A stretch of DNA of 64,000 nt from Saccharopolyspora indica (GCF_027853965.1 NZ_JAQGLB010000001.1:620001-684000), one strand, 5' to 3'; positions 51,757 through 60,896 are shown, numbered from the stretch's first letter. Translations and numbers: made by a program. Notes: generated by a model from the letters alone, not told the origin.

Positions 51757-52957
51757 CCGCGCCCCGGCGCTTCCAGGACTCGCCCCGCCGCCGCGCGCCC
51801 AGCCACCGCAGGCCGTTGCAGTAGATCCGCAACACCTTGCGCACCAACGGGTTCTGGGTGAGCCGGTGCGCCTGGTAGCGCCACGGCGGCTGCAACCCGC
51901 TGCGCGAGGACATCGCGAAGCAGAAGTCCACCGCGTTGCGGTCGGTGTAGCGGTCGAGGGTCTCGAACCAGGCCATGCTGGTGCGCGCGGCGGCCTGCAC
52001 CACGCGCATCGCCGCGTGGCCCTCGCCGTCGAACTCCTTGAGCGCGTTGCCGGTCTGCTCGTTCTCGTGCAGCTTCTCGGCGAGCACCAAGGCGTCGATC
52101 ATGGCGAGCCTGGTGCCCGAGCCGATGGTGAAGTGCGTGGTGTGCGCGGCGTCGCCGATCAGCACCGCGTTGGCGTGCCGCCAGGTCTCGTTGTGGACCT
52201 GCGTGAAGCGCTGCCAGGACGCGGGCCTGCCGCGCGCCGCGCTGATCAGCGCGTGCCCGGCCAGGTGCTCGTCGAAGATCTCCGCCAGCAACCGGGTGCT
52301 CGCCGCGTCGTCGAGCTCGTCGAACCCCAGCGCCCGCCAGGTCTCCTCCTGGCACTCGACGATGAAGGTGCTCACCCCGGCGCTGGAGGGGTAGGCGTGG
52401 AACCAGATCCAGCCGTGCGGGGTCGGCTCGTAGCCGAAGGTGAACTCGTCGAAGATCCGGCGGGTGCCCAGCCAGAGGTAGGGGTTGCTGCCCTGGCTCA
52501 GCTCGGTGCCGAACTGCTCGGCGTAGCGCTGCCGGTTCCGGCTGTTCGCCCCGTCGGCGACCACCACCAGATCGGCGTCGGCGAACTCGGCGATGTCGTC
52601 CACCGGGCGCTCGTGCCGCACGTCCACGCCGAGCTGGAGGGCGCGCCGGGTCAGCTCGTCCAGCAGCACCGCCCGGTTGACGCTGTAGCCGTACCCGCTG
52701 AGGTAGGCGCGCTCACCGTGGATCGCCACCACCTGCTCCTGCCAGACCGTCGAGGCCGCGCGGATGCGCTGCGCGCTCTCCCGGTCGTTGATGTAGAGGG
52801 TGTCCAGCAGGTCGTCCCAGTACACGACGCCCCAGCCGTAGGTGGCGCCGGGCGGGTCGCGTTCGAGGACGGAGATCTCGTGCCCGGCGTCGCGCAGCTT
52901 CGCGGAGATGGCGAAGTACAGACCGGCGGGCCCGGCCCCGACGCACACGATCTTCAT
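51743..52957 (-). CDS. FAD-dependent aromatic-CoA monooxygenase-like protein
   Basis: 404 residues. FAD sites: MKIVCVGAGPAGLYFAISAK, DLVVVADGANSRNRQRY and VLIGDAAHTTHFTIGSGTRLA. YGWGVVYWDDLLDTLY is typical of the N-terminal hydroxylase part of salicylyl-CoA 5-hydroxylase and 2-aminobenzoyl-CoA monooxygenase. The substrate is probably an aromatic acyl-CoA, but no aromatic-CoA ligase is adjacent. ATG 52957 has GGAGGG upstream. Confidence 0.83.
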   Translation of the reverse strand: MKIVCVGAGPAGLYFAISAKLRDAGHEISVLERDPPGATYGWGVVYWDDLLDTLYINDRESAQRIRAASTVWQEQVVAIHGERAYLSGYGYSVNRAVLLDELTRRALQLGVDVRHERPVDDIAEFADADLVVVADGANSRNRQRYAEQFGTELSQGSNPYLWLGTRRIFDEFTFGYEPTPHGWIWFHAYPSSAGVSTFIVECQEETWRALGFDELDDAASTRLLAEIFDEHLAGHALISAARGRPASWQRFTQVHNETWRHANAVLIGDAAHTTHFTIGSGTRLAMIDALVLAEKLHENEQTGNALKEFDGEGHAAMRVVQAAARTSMAWFETLDRYTDRNAVDFCFAMSSRSGLQPPWRYQAHRLTQNPLVRKVLRIYCNGLRWLGARRRGESWKRRGAVSRP

Positions 52958-53109
52958 GGAACCCTCCTGGCCGACGGCGCATGGCTCCCTGCGTGGTACC
53001 CCGCGCGGCACCCGCCGAACCTGCCCGCGAATGCTCCGTTCGGCCGCGGGGTGGTGCGTCCGGGATCTGGGAGCCTGGAGTCCGGTTTCGCGCGTGGAGG
53101 GGAAGTGCG

Positions 53110-53910
53110 GTGGCTGAGGCGTTCGACGGCAAGGTCGTGCTGATCACCGGCGGAGGCACCGGGATCGGCGCCGCGACGGCGGCCCGGCTGGCGGCGGAGG
53201 GAGCGCGGGTGGTCGTCACCGGCCGCCGGAAGGAACCGCTCGACGAGGTCGCCGCGACCACCGGAGCCCTTGCGGTGCAGGGAGATTCGTCGGTGGACGC
53301 CGACGCGCGCGCGGTCGTGCGGCGCACCGTCGAGGAGTTCGGCGGGCTGGACGTGCTCGTGGTCAACGCGGGCGGGCACGGCATGTCCGCGGTCGCCGAC
53401 ACCACCGACGAGGACTGGCGGCGCAGCCTCGACGGCAACCTCAACAGCGCGTTCGTGATGTGCCGCGCCGCGCTTCCGGCGCTGGTGGAGGCGGGTGGCA
53501 ACATCGTGGTGATGTCCTCGGTCGCCGGGCTGTTCGCCGGACCGGAGGTGGCGGGCTACACCGTGGGCAAGCACGCGCTGATCGGGCTGACCCGCTCCAT
53601 GGCGCGCGACTACGGGCCGCGCGGCGTGCGGGTGAACGCGATCTGCCCCGGCTGGGTGCGCACGCCGATGTCCGACCAGGAGATGGCCGATTTCGCCGCG
53701 GCCGCCGACCTGCCCGACCACGAGTCCGGCTACGCGGCGGTCACCGCGGACCTCCCGCTGCGGCGGGCCGCCGAACCGGCCGAGATCGCCGCCGTGTGCC
53801 GGTTCCTGGCCTCCGCGGAGGCGTCGTTCATCACCGGGGCGGTCATCGTCGCCGACGGCGGCGGCCACGCGGTGGACATGCCGACCGTGCCCATCGGCCG
53901 CGCGCTGTGA
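53110..53910 (+). CDS. Short-chain dehydrogenase/reductase (SDR)
   Basis: 266 residues, classical SDR. Cofactor motif VLITGGGTGIGAAT, NAG at VVNAGGHG, catalytic Ser in MSSVAGLF and YxxxK in YTVGKHAL, and C-terminal FITGAVIVADGG. The Arg-rich TGRRKEP after beta-2 suggests NADP(H). GTG 53110 has GAGGGGA upstream. Divergent from the monooxygenase gene; it may act on its product. Confidence 0.9.
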   Translation: MAEAFDGKVVLITGGGTGIGAATAARLAAEGARVVVTGRRKEPLDEVAATTGALAVQGDSSVDADARAVVRRTVEEFGGLDVLVVNAGGHGMSAVADTTDEDWRRSLDGNLNSAFVMCRAALPALVEAGGNIVVMSSVAGLFAGPEVAGYTVGKHALIGLTRSMARDYGPRGVRVNAICPGWVRTPMSDQEMADFAAAADLPDHESGYAAVTADLPLRRAAEPAEIAAVCRFLASAEASFITGAVIVADGGGHAVDMPTVPIGRAL

Positions 53911-53990
53911 GATCGCTGCTCGCTTCCGGCGGGCGGCGGTCGTAGGCTGGCGGTGCACGGTTTCGCACCAATTCGCTCGTGGGGCCGTCA

Positions 53991-56300
53991 GTGGCCAGTC
54001 GTACGGCGCGCAGACGGGTGGGCAACCTGCCCGCCGAGCGCACGAGCTTCGTCGATCGTCGGCAGGAGTGCGTCGACGTCCGGCAAGCGCTGTCCAGCGC
54101 CCGGATGGTGACGCTGACCGGTGTGGGCGGCGTCGGCAAGACCCGGTTGGCGCTGCGGGTGGCCGCCCAGCTGGGGCGGTCCTACCGCGATGGCGGCTGG
54201 CTGGTCGAGCTGGCCGAGGTGCACGACGACGACCTGGTGGTGCACACCGTGGCGCAGACCCTGGGCATCCAGGACTGGTCGGCCCGCGGCGTGGAGCACG
54301 TGCTCGCCGACTACGTCTCCGACAAGGAGATCCTCGTCGTGCTGGACAACTGCGAGCAGGTGCTGGACGGCTGCGTCAAGGCGTGCGCAGTGCTGCTCGA
54401 CGCCGCGCCCGAGCTGCGGATCCTCGCCACCAGCAGGCAGCCGCTGGAGGTCTACGGCGAGCACGTCGTCGTGGTCTCGACGTTGCCGGTCCCCGACGGC
54501 CACCACAACGGTGCGGACGCGGGCAACTCGGTGCGGCTGTTCGCCGAGCGGGCCTCGGCGGCCGGTTTCCAGCCCGCTGCGGCCGACAGCGGCGCGGTCG
54601 CCCAGCTGTGCCGGGAGCTGGACGGGATCCCGCTGGCGATCGAGCTGGCCGCCGCCCGCACCCGGTTCCTGTCGGTGGACGAGCTGCTGGCCCGCATCGG
54701 CGACCGCTTCCAGCTGCTGGCGGGCAACCGCAGCGCGCTGCCGCGGCACCAGACGCTGCGGGCCACCATGGACTGGAGCCACGAGTTGTGCTCGGCGGAG
54801 GAGCGGCTGCTGTGGTCGCGGATGTCGGTCTTCGCCGGTGGCGTGGACCTCGCGGCGGCCGAGGACGTCTGCAGCGGCTCCGGCCTCGGCGCGGAGGCCG
54901 TCCTGGAGCTGATGGCGGCCCTGGTGGACAAGTCGATCCTCACCCGCGAGCCCGGGCCCGCCGGAACCACCCGCTACCGGCTGCTGGCGACGGTCCGCGA
55001 GTACGGCCGGAGCCTGCTGGCCGACGACGAGCGGGCGCAGCTGCGGAGGCGGCACCGGGACCACTACCTCGCGCTGGCCGAGCAGGGCGCGCGCGAGTGG
55101 TTCGGCCCGGACCAGCTGGCGTGGCGCGCCCGCATCAGCGCCGAGCACGACAACCTGCGCGCCGCCCTGGAGTTCTGCGCGACGCAGCCGGGCCAGGTGC
55201 AGGAAGGCCTCCGGCTCGCCGGGGGGCTGTGGTTCTACTGGACGGCCTGCGGGCTCATCGCGGAGGGCAGGCAGTGGCTGGACCGCCTGCTGGCGCTGGA
55301 CACCAGCCCGACCGCGCCGCGGGCGACCGCGCTCTGGGTGTGCAGCTGGCTGGCCTCCCACCAGGGGGACCTGGAGCGGGGACGGGCCACCGCCGAGGGG
55401 TGCAGCGCGGTGGCCGAGCACCTCAAGGACGCCGGGCTGGCCGCCTTCGGCCTGCACCTGCGGGGCGTCGACGCGATGGCCGAGGGTCACCTGGAGGAGG
55501 CCAGCTCGCTGACCACGCGGGCGTGGTCGTACCACCGCACGCGCCCGAAGATCACCAGCCCGATGGTGATGTCGCTGGTCCAGTCCGGGCTGGTGGCCTG
55601 CCTGCGCGGCGAGACCGACCGCGCCACCGCTTACGCGCAGGAGTGCCTGCAGCTCACCGCGAAGGCCGGCGAGCTGTGGACCAGGTCGTGGGGGCTCGTG
55701 GTGCGCGGGCTCGCGAGCTGGATGCGGGGCGATGCCGACGACGCCGTGGTGCACCTGCGGACCAGCATCGGCATCAAGTCCCGCTTCAACGACCTCTTCG
55801 GACTCGGGATGGCCGCGGAAGTGCTGGCGTGGTCGCACGTCTCGCGCGGCGAGCACGCCAGGGCGGCCAGGCTCTTCGGCGTCCTCGACCGCCTGTGGCA
55901 GCTGGTCGGGGTCCCGCTGATGGGCGCGCAGCAGCTGCTCGAGTACCGCAGCCGGGCCGAGGAACGGGCGCGTGCGGCGCTGGGGGACAGCGCCTTCGGC
56001 AAGGCCGTCGCCGAGACCGCGAACCTGTCGATCCTGGAAGGCCTGGCGGCAGCGGTCCGGGAGAAGCCCCAACCGTCGGTCGCCGCGCGGAAACCGCGGC
56101 AGGGACCGCTGACGCGCCGGGAGTTCCAGGTCGCCGAAGCCATCGCGCAAGGCTTGTCGAACAAGGAGATCGCCGCGCGGCTGGTGATCAGCCAGCGCAC
56201 CGCGGAGGCGCACGTGGAGCACATCCTGACCAAGCTCGACTTCGGATCGCGCACCCAGGTCGCCGCGTGGATCGCCGGCCTGCCCGAAGCCGCCACCTGA
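53991..56300 (+). CDS. Large ATP-binding LuxR-family regulator
   Basis: 769 residues. N-terminal AAA/NB-ARC-type ATPase: P-loop LTGVGGVGKTRLALRVA, Walker B ILVVLDNCEQVLDGC, sensor ILATSRQPLEVYGE, and GIPLAIELAAARTRFLS. The middle (about 370-680) is a TPR-like helical repeat region. The C-terminus is a LuxR/FixJ HTH: LTRREFQVAEAIAQGLSNKE then RLVISQRTAEAHVEHILTKL. It likely acts as an ATP-dependent pathway activator; the target is unknown. GTG 53991 or 53979 are candidate starts. Confidence 0.87.
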   Translation: MASRTARRRVGNLPAERTSFVDRRQECVDVRQALSSARMVTLTGVGGVGKTRLALRVAAQLGRSYRDGGWLVELAEVHDDDLVVHTVAQTLGIQDWSARGVEHVLADYVSDKEILVVLDNCEQVLDGCVKACAVLLDAAPELRILATSRQPLEVYGEHVVVVSTLPVPDGHHNGADAGNSVRLFAERASAAGFQPAAADSGAVAQLCRELDGIPLAIELAAARTRFLSVDELLARIGDRFQLLAGNRSALPRHQTLRATMDWSHELCSAEERLLWSRMSVFAGGVDLAAAEDVCSGSGLGAEAVLELMAALVDKSILTREPGPAGTTRYRLLATVREYGRSLLADDERAQLRRRHRDHYLALAEQGAREWFGPDQLAWRARISAEHDNLRAALEFCATQPGQVQEGLRLAGGLWFYWTACGLIAEGRQWLDRLLALDTSPTAPRATALWVCSWLASHQGDLERGRATAEGCSAVAEHLKDAGLAAFGLHLRGVDAMAEGHLEEASSLTTRAWSYHRTRPKITSPMVMSLVQSGLVACLRGETDRATAYAQECLQLTAKAGELWTRSWGLVVRGLASWMRGDADDAVVHLRTSIGIKSRFNDLFGLGMAAEVLAWSHVSRGEHARAARLFGVLDRLWQLVGVPLMGAQQLLEYRSRAEERARAALGDSAFGKAVAETANLSILEGLAAAVREKPQPSVAARKPRQGPLTRREFQVAEAIAQGLSNKEIAARLVISQRTAEAHVEHILTKLDFGSRTQVAAWIAGLPEAAT

Positions 56301-56443
56301 CTCACGCCTCCGGTCGCGGTGCGCCGGAACTCGCCCGGGTCAGGCCGCTGACGGCGTCCACCGCGGCGAGGCTGGACGAATGGACAGGCGATCGGGCGTC
56401 TCACCCATGGGATCGCCCGGGCGGACCGGGTTCAATCGGCACC

Positions 56444-56869
56444 ATGAGCGCCACTTCGCTGACCGCCGAGGACATCGAGTTCCTCCGGCGCCCCCTGCAC
56501 GGATTCCTCTCCGCGGCGGCGGGACCGCTCCCGCCGCAGCCCCGGCCGGTGTGGTTCGAAGCCACCGACGAGGGCACGATCCAGCTGTTCACCGGCCCGG
56601 ACACGCTCAAGGTGCGCCGCTTGCGCCGCGATCCCCGAGCGTCGATCATCGTCGCCGCGCCGGTGGGGGAGCGCGAGCGCTGGGTGTCGGTCGCGGGCCG
56701 GGCCACGGTGGAACCCGACGGGGGCAACGACCTGTGCGCCCGCCTGTTCGCCCGCTACTGGGACGACCTCGACGACCCGGCTCGCGCCGAGGAGCTCGCC
56801 GGGATGCTCGCCGAGCACTGGGTCCGCATCGTCATCCACCCCGAAGTGGTGCGCCGCTTCCTGAACTGA
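56444..56869 (+). CDS. Pyridoxamine 5'-phosphate oxidase-fold (PPOX/F420) protein
   Basis: 141 residues with the split beta-barrel: RPVWFEATDEGTIQLFTG, KVRRLRRDPRASIIVAAP and WVSVAGRATVEPD. This is the pattern of small PPOX-class proteins using F420 or FMN. Activity unknown. It lies 143 nt after the LuxR gene and ends against the SnoaL-like gene. Confidence 0.83.
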   Translation: MSATSLTAEDIEFLRRPLHGFLSAAAGPLPPQPRPVWFEATDEGTIQLFTGPDTLKVRRLRRDPRASIIVAAPVGERERWVSVAGRATVEPDGGNDLCARLFARYWDDLDDPARAEELAGMLAEHWVRIVIHPEVVRRFLN

Positions 56870-56873
56870 AGGC

Positions 56874-57353
56874 TCACGGCGCGGCCAGGCCGATCCCGGC
56901 CGGCGCGTTCTCCTCGCCGCGCATCTGGCGCAGCACGGTCTCGTTGTCGAAGTAGATGCGCTCGGCGAGCAGCTTCCCCGGCTCCTCCGGGCGGAAGATG
57001 TAGAAGGCGGCCAGTTCGAAGGACACCGGCCTGCCCGACGGCTGCTCCCCGCAGTACTCGCCCCGGTGGGTGCCGTCGATCGTCACTTCCCGCACGGAGG
57101 CGCCGGGGGAGTCGTACTCGGCGTTCACCGTGACCCGGAAGTCCGGGATGGCCTCGTCCAGGATCCGGTAGAAGTCCTGCACCCCGGTGAACCCCGCGTA
57201 CCGGGTGCTCAGCGGGACGACGTCGTAGAACGCGTGCTCGTCCTGGACGAAGGTGCCGTACACGCGCGGCCAGTCGTGCGCGTTCTCCGCTTCGATGTGC
57301 TCGGTGATCGTGCGGCGCTGGGCCTCGATCCGCTGTGCGTCGCTCATCGCCAT
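56874..57353 (-). CDS. SnoaL-like (NTF2-fold) protein
   Basis: 159 residues of the SnoaL-like polyketide cyclase / nuclear transport factor 2 fold: RRTITEHIEAENAHDWPRVY, GFTGVQDFYRILDEAIPDF, REVTIDGTHRGEY and AAFYIFRPEEPGKL. Such proteins bind small hydrophobic ligands or isomerise them; no polyketide genes lie nearby. ATG 57353 is used, with ATG 57347 an alternative. Confidence 0.8.
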   Translation of the reverse strand: MAMSDAQRIEAQRRTITEHIEAENAHDWPRVYGTFVQDEHAFYDVVPLSTRYAGFTGVQDFYRILDEAIPDFRVTVNAEYDSPGASVREVTIDGTHRGEYCGEQPSGRPVSFELAAFYIFRPEEPGKLLAERIYFDNETVLRQMRGEENAPAGIGLAAP

Positions 57354-57559
57354 GGCAACCCCCGCTGTGCCCGGCTGCGGTCCGACCTTGCGCACCCGAG
57401 ACTACCCGCCGGGCCGCGGCAGCAGGCGCACCCGGATCCGGCCAGGGCACAAAGTCCCGGAATACGTACCCGCTACGTAGTACTCCCGTCGGAACCGGGG
57501 CCGGATCCGGCCAGTCTGGAGTCGTACCGAAAGCCACCCGACCCAGGACGCGACCCGAG
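57354..57559. other. Intergenic region with direct repeats
   Basis: About 200 bp. CCGGATCCGGCCAG occurs twice (57432-57445 and 57501-57514) around a TACGTA-rich stretch (57462-57484). It may be the promoter of the small ORFs that follow. No gene was seen. Confidence 0.35.
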
Positions 57560-57805
57560 ATGTTCCAGCCCCCACCGAGCACCGCGACCCTCCAGCTCGG
57601 AACCCGCTCCCCCCACCGCCCGCACGTGTACCGGAACCTGTTCCTGGGAACGTGGATCTGCGACCAGCAGGGCACCAGGGCCAACCCCGGGCCCGACACC
57701 GCCCGCACGGTGCACCGCACCCACTCCGACGCGGTGCGAGCCGCGACCGGCCTGATCCCCGCGCCGCGGCTCGGCACCCGACCCGAGGACCGGGCATGCT
57801 GCTGA
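57560..57805 (+). CDS. Small hypothetical protein (81 residues)
   Basis: Reads from ATG 57560: MFQPPPSTATLQLGTRS, then HVYRNLFLGTWICDQQGTRA and PEDRACC. Cys near the middle and a Cys-Cys end. No recognised family and a weak ribosome site. Support comes from a 10-nt overlap with the next small ORF, as in coupled genes. Composition of the second half is Arg/Thr-rich, so a spurious ORF cannot be excluded. Confidence 0.35.
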   Translation: MFQPPPSTATLQLGTRSPHRPHVYRNLFLGTWICDQQGTRANPGPDTARTVHRTHSDAVRAATGLIPAPRLGTRPEDRACC

Positions 57806-58005
57806 GCCGCTGCACCGCCGAAGAGCTCGACGCCCGCGCCCGCCGCGCCGAGCACCAGCTGACCCTCGCCCGCCAGGCCCGGCAGTGGCACCTGGCCGAC
57901 CGCTACCGGTGCGAGATGCGCGCCGTGGCAGCGGAGTACGACCGCCGGACCGGCGAATCCGGCCTCGCGCCCACCAGGGCGATGCTGCGCGCCGAAGTCG
58001 GGTGA
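57796..58005 (+). CDS. Small helical hypothetical protein (69 residues)
   Basis: ATG 57796 overlaps the previous ORF. The sequence CTAEELDARARRAEHQLTLA and QWHLADRYRCEMRAVAAEYD is strongly amphipathic and charged, consistent with a two-helix coiled coil. Amino-acid composition is protein-like, unlike random GC-rich ORFs. Convergent with the CoA-transferase beta gene, 10 nt apart. Function unknown. Confidence 0.5.
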   Translation: MLLSRCTAEELDARARRAEHQLTLARQARQWHLADRYRCEMRAVAAEYDRRTGESGLAPTRAMLRAEVG

Positions 58006-58015
58006 CCCCGCCGGA

Positions 58016-58783
58016 TCAGCGGAGGTAGACCCGGTCCGGGTCGACCTGCGCGCGCAGCAGGCCCAGTTCGGCTTCGGTGGGCGGCTCGACGGTGGCCAGC
58101 TCGTCGGCCACCGCGAGGTCCCAGCCGGTGGCCGCGCGGACCTGCTCGACCGTGACGCCCGGGTGCGTGGCGACCAGGCGCAGCTCCTCGCCGACGCCGT
58201 CGCGGGCCAGGATGCCGAGATCGGTGATCACCCGCGTGACGCCCGCCCCGCGCGGCCGGATCCCGTCGCGCAGCGCCCGGTCCGGGCCCGGCGAGGTGCA
58301 GAAGTCGAGCTCGGCGGGCAGCGAGCGCGGGTCGTGGCGGCGCATCACCACGAACACCTCGCGGGAGTTGGCCATCACCTCCATCGCGCCGCCCGAACCG
58401 GGCAGCCGCACCTTCGGCGCGTCCCACTCGCCGATCACCGACGAGTTCAGGTTCCCCCACCGGTCGATCTGCGCGGCGCCGAGGAATCCGACGTCGATGC
58501 GGCCGCCCTGCAGCACGTAGCCGAACAGCGCGGGCATCGACAGCACCGCCTCGGAACCGGTGATCAGCACCGAATCGGCGATGGTCTCCGGCAGGTGCGA
58601 GGGGTGCGCGCCGCACACCCCCGACTCGTAGACGATCTCGACGTCGGGCGCCACGGTCAGCTGCGCCAGCGACACCGCCAGCGTGGGCAGCCCGATCCCG
58701 GCGAACACGGTGTTCTTCCCGGCCAGCTCGCGCGAGGCGACCGCGGCGAGCAGCTCCGAGGACGTGACGGCTCCGGTGTTCAA
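58016..58783 (-). CDS. CoA-transferase beta subunit (IpdB-like)
   Basis: 255 residues, family I CoA-transferase. VFAGIGLPTLAVSLAQLT, the YESG motif (position of the catalytic Glu in glutaconate CoA-transferase beta subunits) and LGAAQIDRWGNLNSSVIG are seen. TTG 58783 is preferred since AGGAGGAG lies 5 nt upstream; ATG 58810 overlaps the alpha gene. Forms a heterodimer with the upstream subunit. IpdAB relatives open the last steroid ring, but similar pairs serve other acids. Confidence 0.85.
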   Translation of the reverse strand: MNTGAVTSSELLAAVASRELAGKNTVFAGIGLPTLAVSLAQLTVAPDVEIVYESGVCGAHPSHLPETIADSVLITGSEAVLSMPALFGYVLQGGRIDVGFLGAAQIDRWGNLNSSVIGEWDAPKVRLPGSGGAMEVMANSREVFVVMRRHDPRSLPAELDFCTSPGPDRALRDGIRPRGAGVTRVITDLGILARDGVGEELRLVATHPGVTVEQVRAATGWDLAVADELATVEPPTEAELGLLRAQVDPDRVYLR

Positions 58784-58809
58784 CTCGACTCCTCCTGCGC
58801 TGGCCGGCA

Positions 58810-59772
58810 TCAGAGCCGACGTCCGTAGTTGACCGGCTCGCTCCACGCCTCGCCGACCGACAGCCGCTGCCGGGTCCCGGCACCCAGCTTGGCCAGGTAC
58901 TCGGCGTGGTCGGCGGTGCCGCGGACCCACTCGTCGAGCCACCGCTGCAGCCGTTCGGGGTCCTTGCTGATGTGCGACCAGCCGCGGTAGAACTCGCCGT
59001 CGCGGTCGTAGTAGCCCTGCGCGAAGGCCGGGTGCGCGCCGTGCGGGCACTCGACCACCGCGTCCACCGCGTGCGCGGGCACGACCGTGCGGTTCGGGTC
59101 GGAGCGGACCACCTCGTCGGCCACCACCTCCTCGACCACCACGATCACCTTCCGCGCGGCGTAGGCGGCTTCGGCCTGGATGCCGGTCAGGCCCCAGATC
59201 TGGGTGTTGCCCGCCCGGTCCGCGCGCTGCGCGTGGATGATCGTGACGTCCGGGTTCAGCGGCGGCACCACGTAGATCTGCTCCGGCTCGCCGTCCGGGC
59301 CGGGGTAGGGCGAGGTGAGCTTGCGGATGCCGGGGTTGACCGACGGCACGTCGCTGCCCGCGTAGGAGCGCAGCGGGTAGAACGGCAGCCGCTGGGCGCC
59401 CGCCAGGTAGCGGCAGATCATCCCGTAATGGCTGTACTCCTCGTACTCCAGCGGCTCGGGCTGCCCGGTCTCGATGCGGCGGCGCAGCTCGCCGAGCGAA
59501 CCGGCGGTGGAGTTGCCCACGAACGACGACACCAGCTTGCGCACGCAGCCACCGGCGATCAGCTGGTCGGTGACGATGTCGGCGGTCATCCGCGCCACCG
59601 TGAGGTCCCGGCGGCCTTGCCGGATGATCTCGTGCCCGGCGGCGGTCGGGATCAGGTGTGTGAAGCCCTCCAGCGCTACCGTCGCCCCGTCGGTGACGTG
59701 GGCGGCGATCGCCTCCCGCATCGTCGTGGTCTTGTCCGGCCTGCGGACCGGCTCGGCGACCGGCTTGTGCAT
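58810..59772 (-). CDS. CoA-transferase alpha subunit (IpdA-like)
   Basis: 320 residues. Conserved: VALEGFTHLIPTAAGHEIIR, DLTVARMTADIVTDQLIAGG, VGNSTAGSL, and DVTIIHAQRADRAGNTQIWG. ATG 59772 has GAGGAG upstream. First gene of the operon, whose promoter region carries the 16-bp box shared with the MHS promoter at 60.88 kb; divergent from the LysR gene. Confidence 0.86.
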   Translation of the reverse strand: MHKPVAEPVRRPDKTTTMREAIAAHVTDGATVALEGFTHLIPTAAGHEIIRQGRRDLTVARMTADIVTDQLIAGGCVRKLVSSFVGNSTAGSLGELRRRIETGQPEPLEYEEYSHYGMICRYLAGAQRLPFYPLRSYAGSDVPSVNPGIRKLTSPYPGPDGEPEQIYVVPPLNPDVTIIHAQRADRAGNTQIWGLTGIQAEAAYAARKVIVVVEEVVADEVVRSDPNRTVVPAHAVDAVVECPHGAHPAFAQGYYDRDGEFYRGWSHISKDPERLQRWLDEWVRGTADHAEYLAKLGAGTRQRLSVGEAWSEPVNYGRRL

Positions 59773-59832
59773 CGTCGGGGCTCCTCGGTGCTCGGTTCGG
59801 GTCGAGCTCACGCTGCCAGCCGCCATTGATAG

Positions 59833-59849
59833 CTGTCCAATACTGAATT
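59833..59849. promoter_or_regulatory. LysR-box candidate, copy 1
   Basis: CTGTCCAATACTGAATT, between the divergent CoA-transferase operon and the LysR gene. Its first 16 bases match, 15 of 16, the reverse complement of 60881-60896. Confidence 0.6.
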
Positions 59850-59895
59850 AGTGTCGGATCAAGAGCGTTCACTGATGAATCTGCCGAGGTCTGCC

Positions 59896-60795
59896 GTGGA
59901 ACTTCGCTACCTGACCGCGTTCGTCGCCGTCGCCGAGGAGCTGCACTTCGGCCGGGCGGCAAAGCGGCTGCAGATGGCGCAGCCGCCGCTGAGCCAGCAG
60001 ATCCGGCAGCTGGAGCGCGAGCTCGGCGTCCAGCTCTTCGAGCGCAACACCAGGTCGGTGCGGCTGACCAGCGCGGGGGAGTCGTTCCTGGAACCGGCCC
60101 GCGCGGTCCTCGACGACGTCGACACCGCGGTGCGCGCCGCCAAAGCCGCCGGCCGCGGCGAGTACGGGCGGGTCACCGTCGGCTTCGCCGGTGCCTCCAG
60201 CCACGAATCGCTACCGCTGCTGACCCGCGCGGTGCGCGCCGCGCACCCGGGCCTGGACCTGGTGATGCGCGGGCAGACCTACGCCAACGTCGCGCTGGCC
60301 AAGGTCGCCGACGGCTCGCTGGACCTGGGCTTCGTCCGGCTCCCGGTCAACCAGCCCGGCGTGCGGACCCGGGTGATCGAGGTGGAGGAGCTGATCTGCG
60401 CGCTGCCCACCGACCACCCGCTGGCCCAGCAGGAGCGCATTCCGATCGAGCAGCTCGCCGAGGAGCCGTTCGTCAGCTTCCCGGCCAACGCCGGGTCCAC
60501 CCTGCGCGACGCGCTGGTCAAGGCGTGCGTGTCGGGCGGGTTCAACCCGAGGGTCGTCCAGGAGGCGCCGGACTCCTACACGATCCTCGCGCTGGTGGCC
60601 GCGGGCGTCGGCATCACGCTGACGCTGACCTCCTGCCAGCACATCCAGCAGACCGGCCTGGTCTACCGGCCGCTGGCGGGTGAGCCGACCCGGATGCACG
60701 CCGCGCTGGCCTGGCGCACCGACAACACCTCGGCGGCCCTGCGCACGGTCCTGGAGATCGCCGAAGAAGCGCTGCCCACCCCGGCCGAGCTCTGA
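59896..60795 (+). CDS. LysR family transcriptional regulator
   Basis: 299 residues. Winged HTH at the N-terminus (ELRYLTAFVAVAEELHFGRA, QPPLSQQIRQLERELGVQLF) and a periplasmic-binding-like effector domain. GTG 59896 gives the canonical VELRYL start with GAGG 7 nt upstream; ATG 59875 and GTG 59851 are alternatives. It is of the CatR/BenM-like group that answers to acids. It probably controls the divergent CoA-transferase genes and the downstream MHS operon. Confidence 0.9.
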   Translation: MELRYLTAFVAVAEELHFGRAAKRLQMAQPPLSQQIRQLERELGVQLFERNTRSVRLTSAGESFLEPARAVLDDVDTAVRAAKAAGRGEYGRVTVGFAGASSHESLPLLTRAVRAAHPGLDLVMRGQTYANVALAKVADGSLDLGFVRLPVNQPGVRTRVIEVEELICALPTDHPLAQQERIPIEQLAEEPFVSFPANAGSTLRDALVKACVSGGFNPRVVQEAPDSYTILALVAAGVGITLTLTSCQHIQQTGLVYRPLAGEPTRMHAALAWRTDNTSAALRTVLEIAEEALPTPAEL

Positions 60796-60834
60796 ACATT
60801 CCGGGCGAACGGGACAGGCCTGCTCGGTGACCAG

Positions 60835-60870
60835 GCAAGACGCCGCTGATTGAGAGGCGTGGCGTCTTGC
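60835..60870 (+). terminator. Terminator hairpin after the LysR gene
   Basis: 10-bp perfect stem GCAAGACGCC (60835-60844) with 60861-60870 and a 16-nt loop. Confidence 0.6.
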
Positions 60871-60880
60871 TGTCGCACCG

Positions 60881-60896
60881 ATTCTGTATTGGACAG
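60881..60896. promoter_or_regulatory. LysR-box candidate, copy 2
   Basis: ATTCTGTATTGGACAG, inverted relative to copy 1, 93 bp upstream of the MHS transporter start. Confidence 0.6.

Noticed and set aside
53988..56222. 744-residue minus-strand ORF
   Set aside because: Exact antisense of the LuxR-family regulator; composition of a shadow frame.
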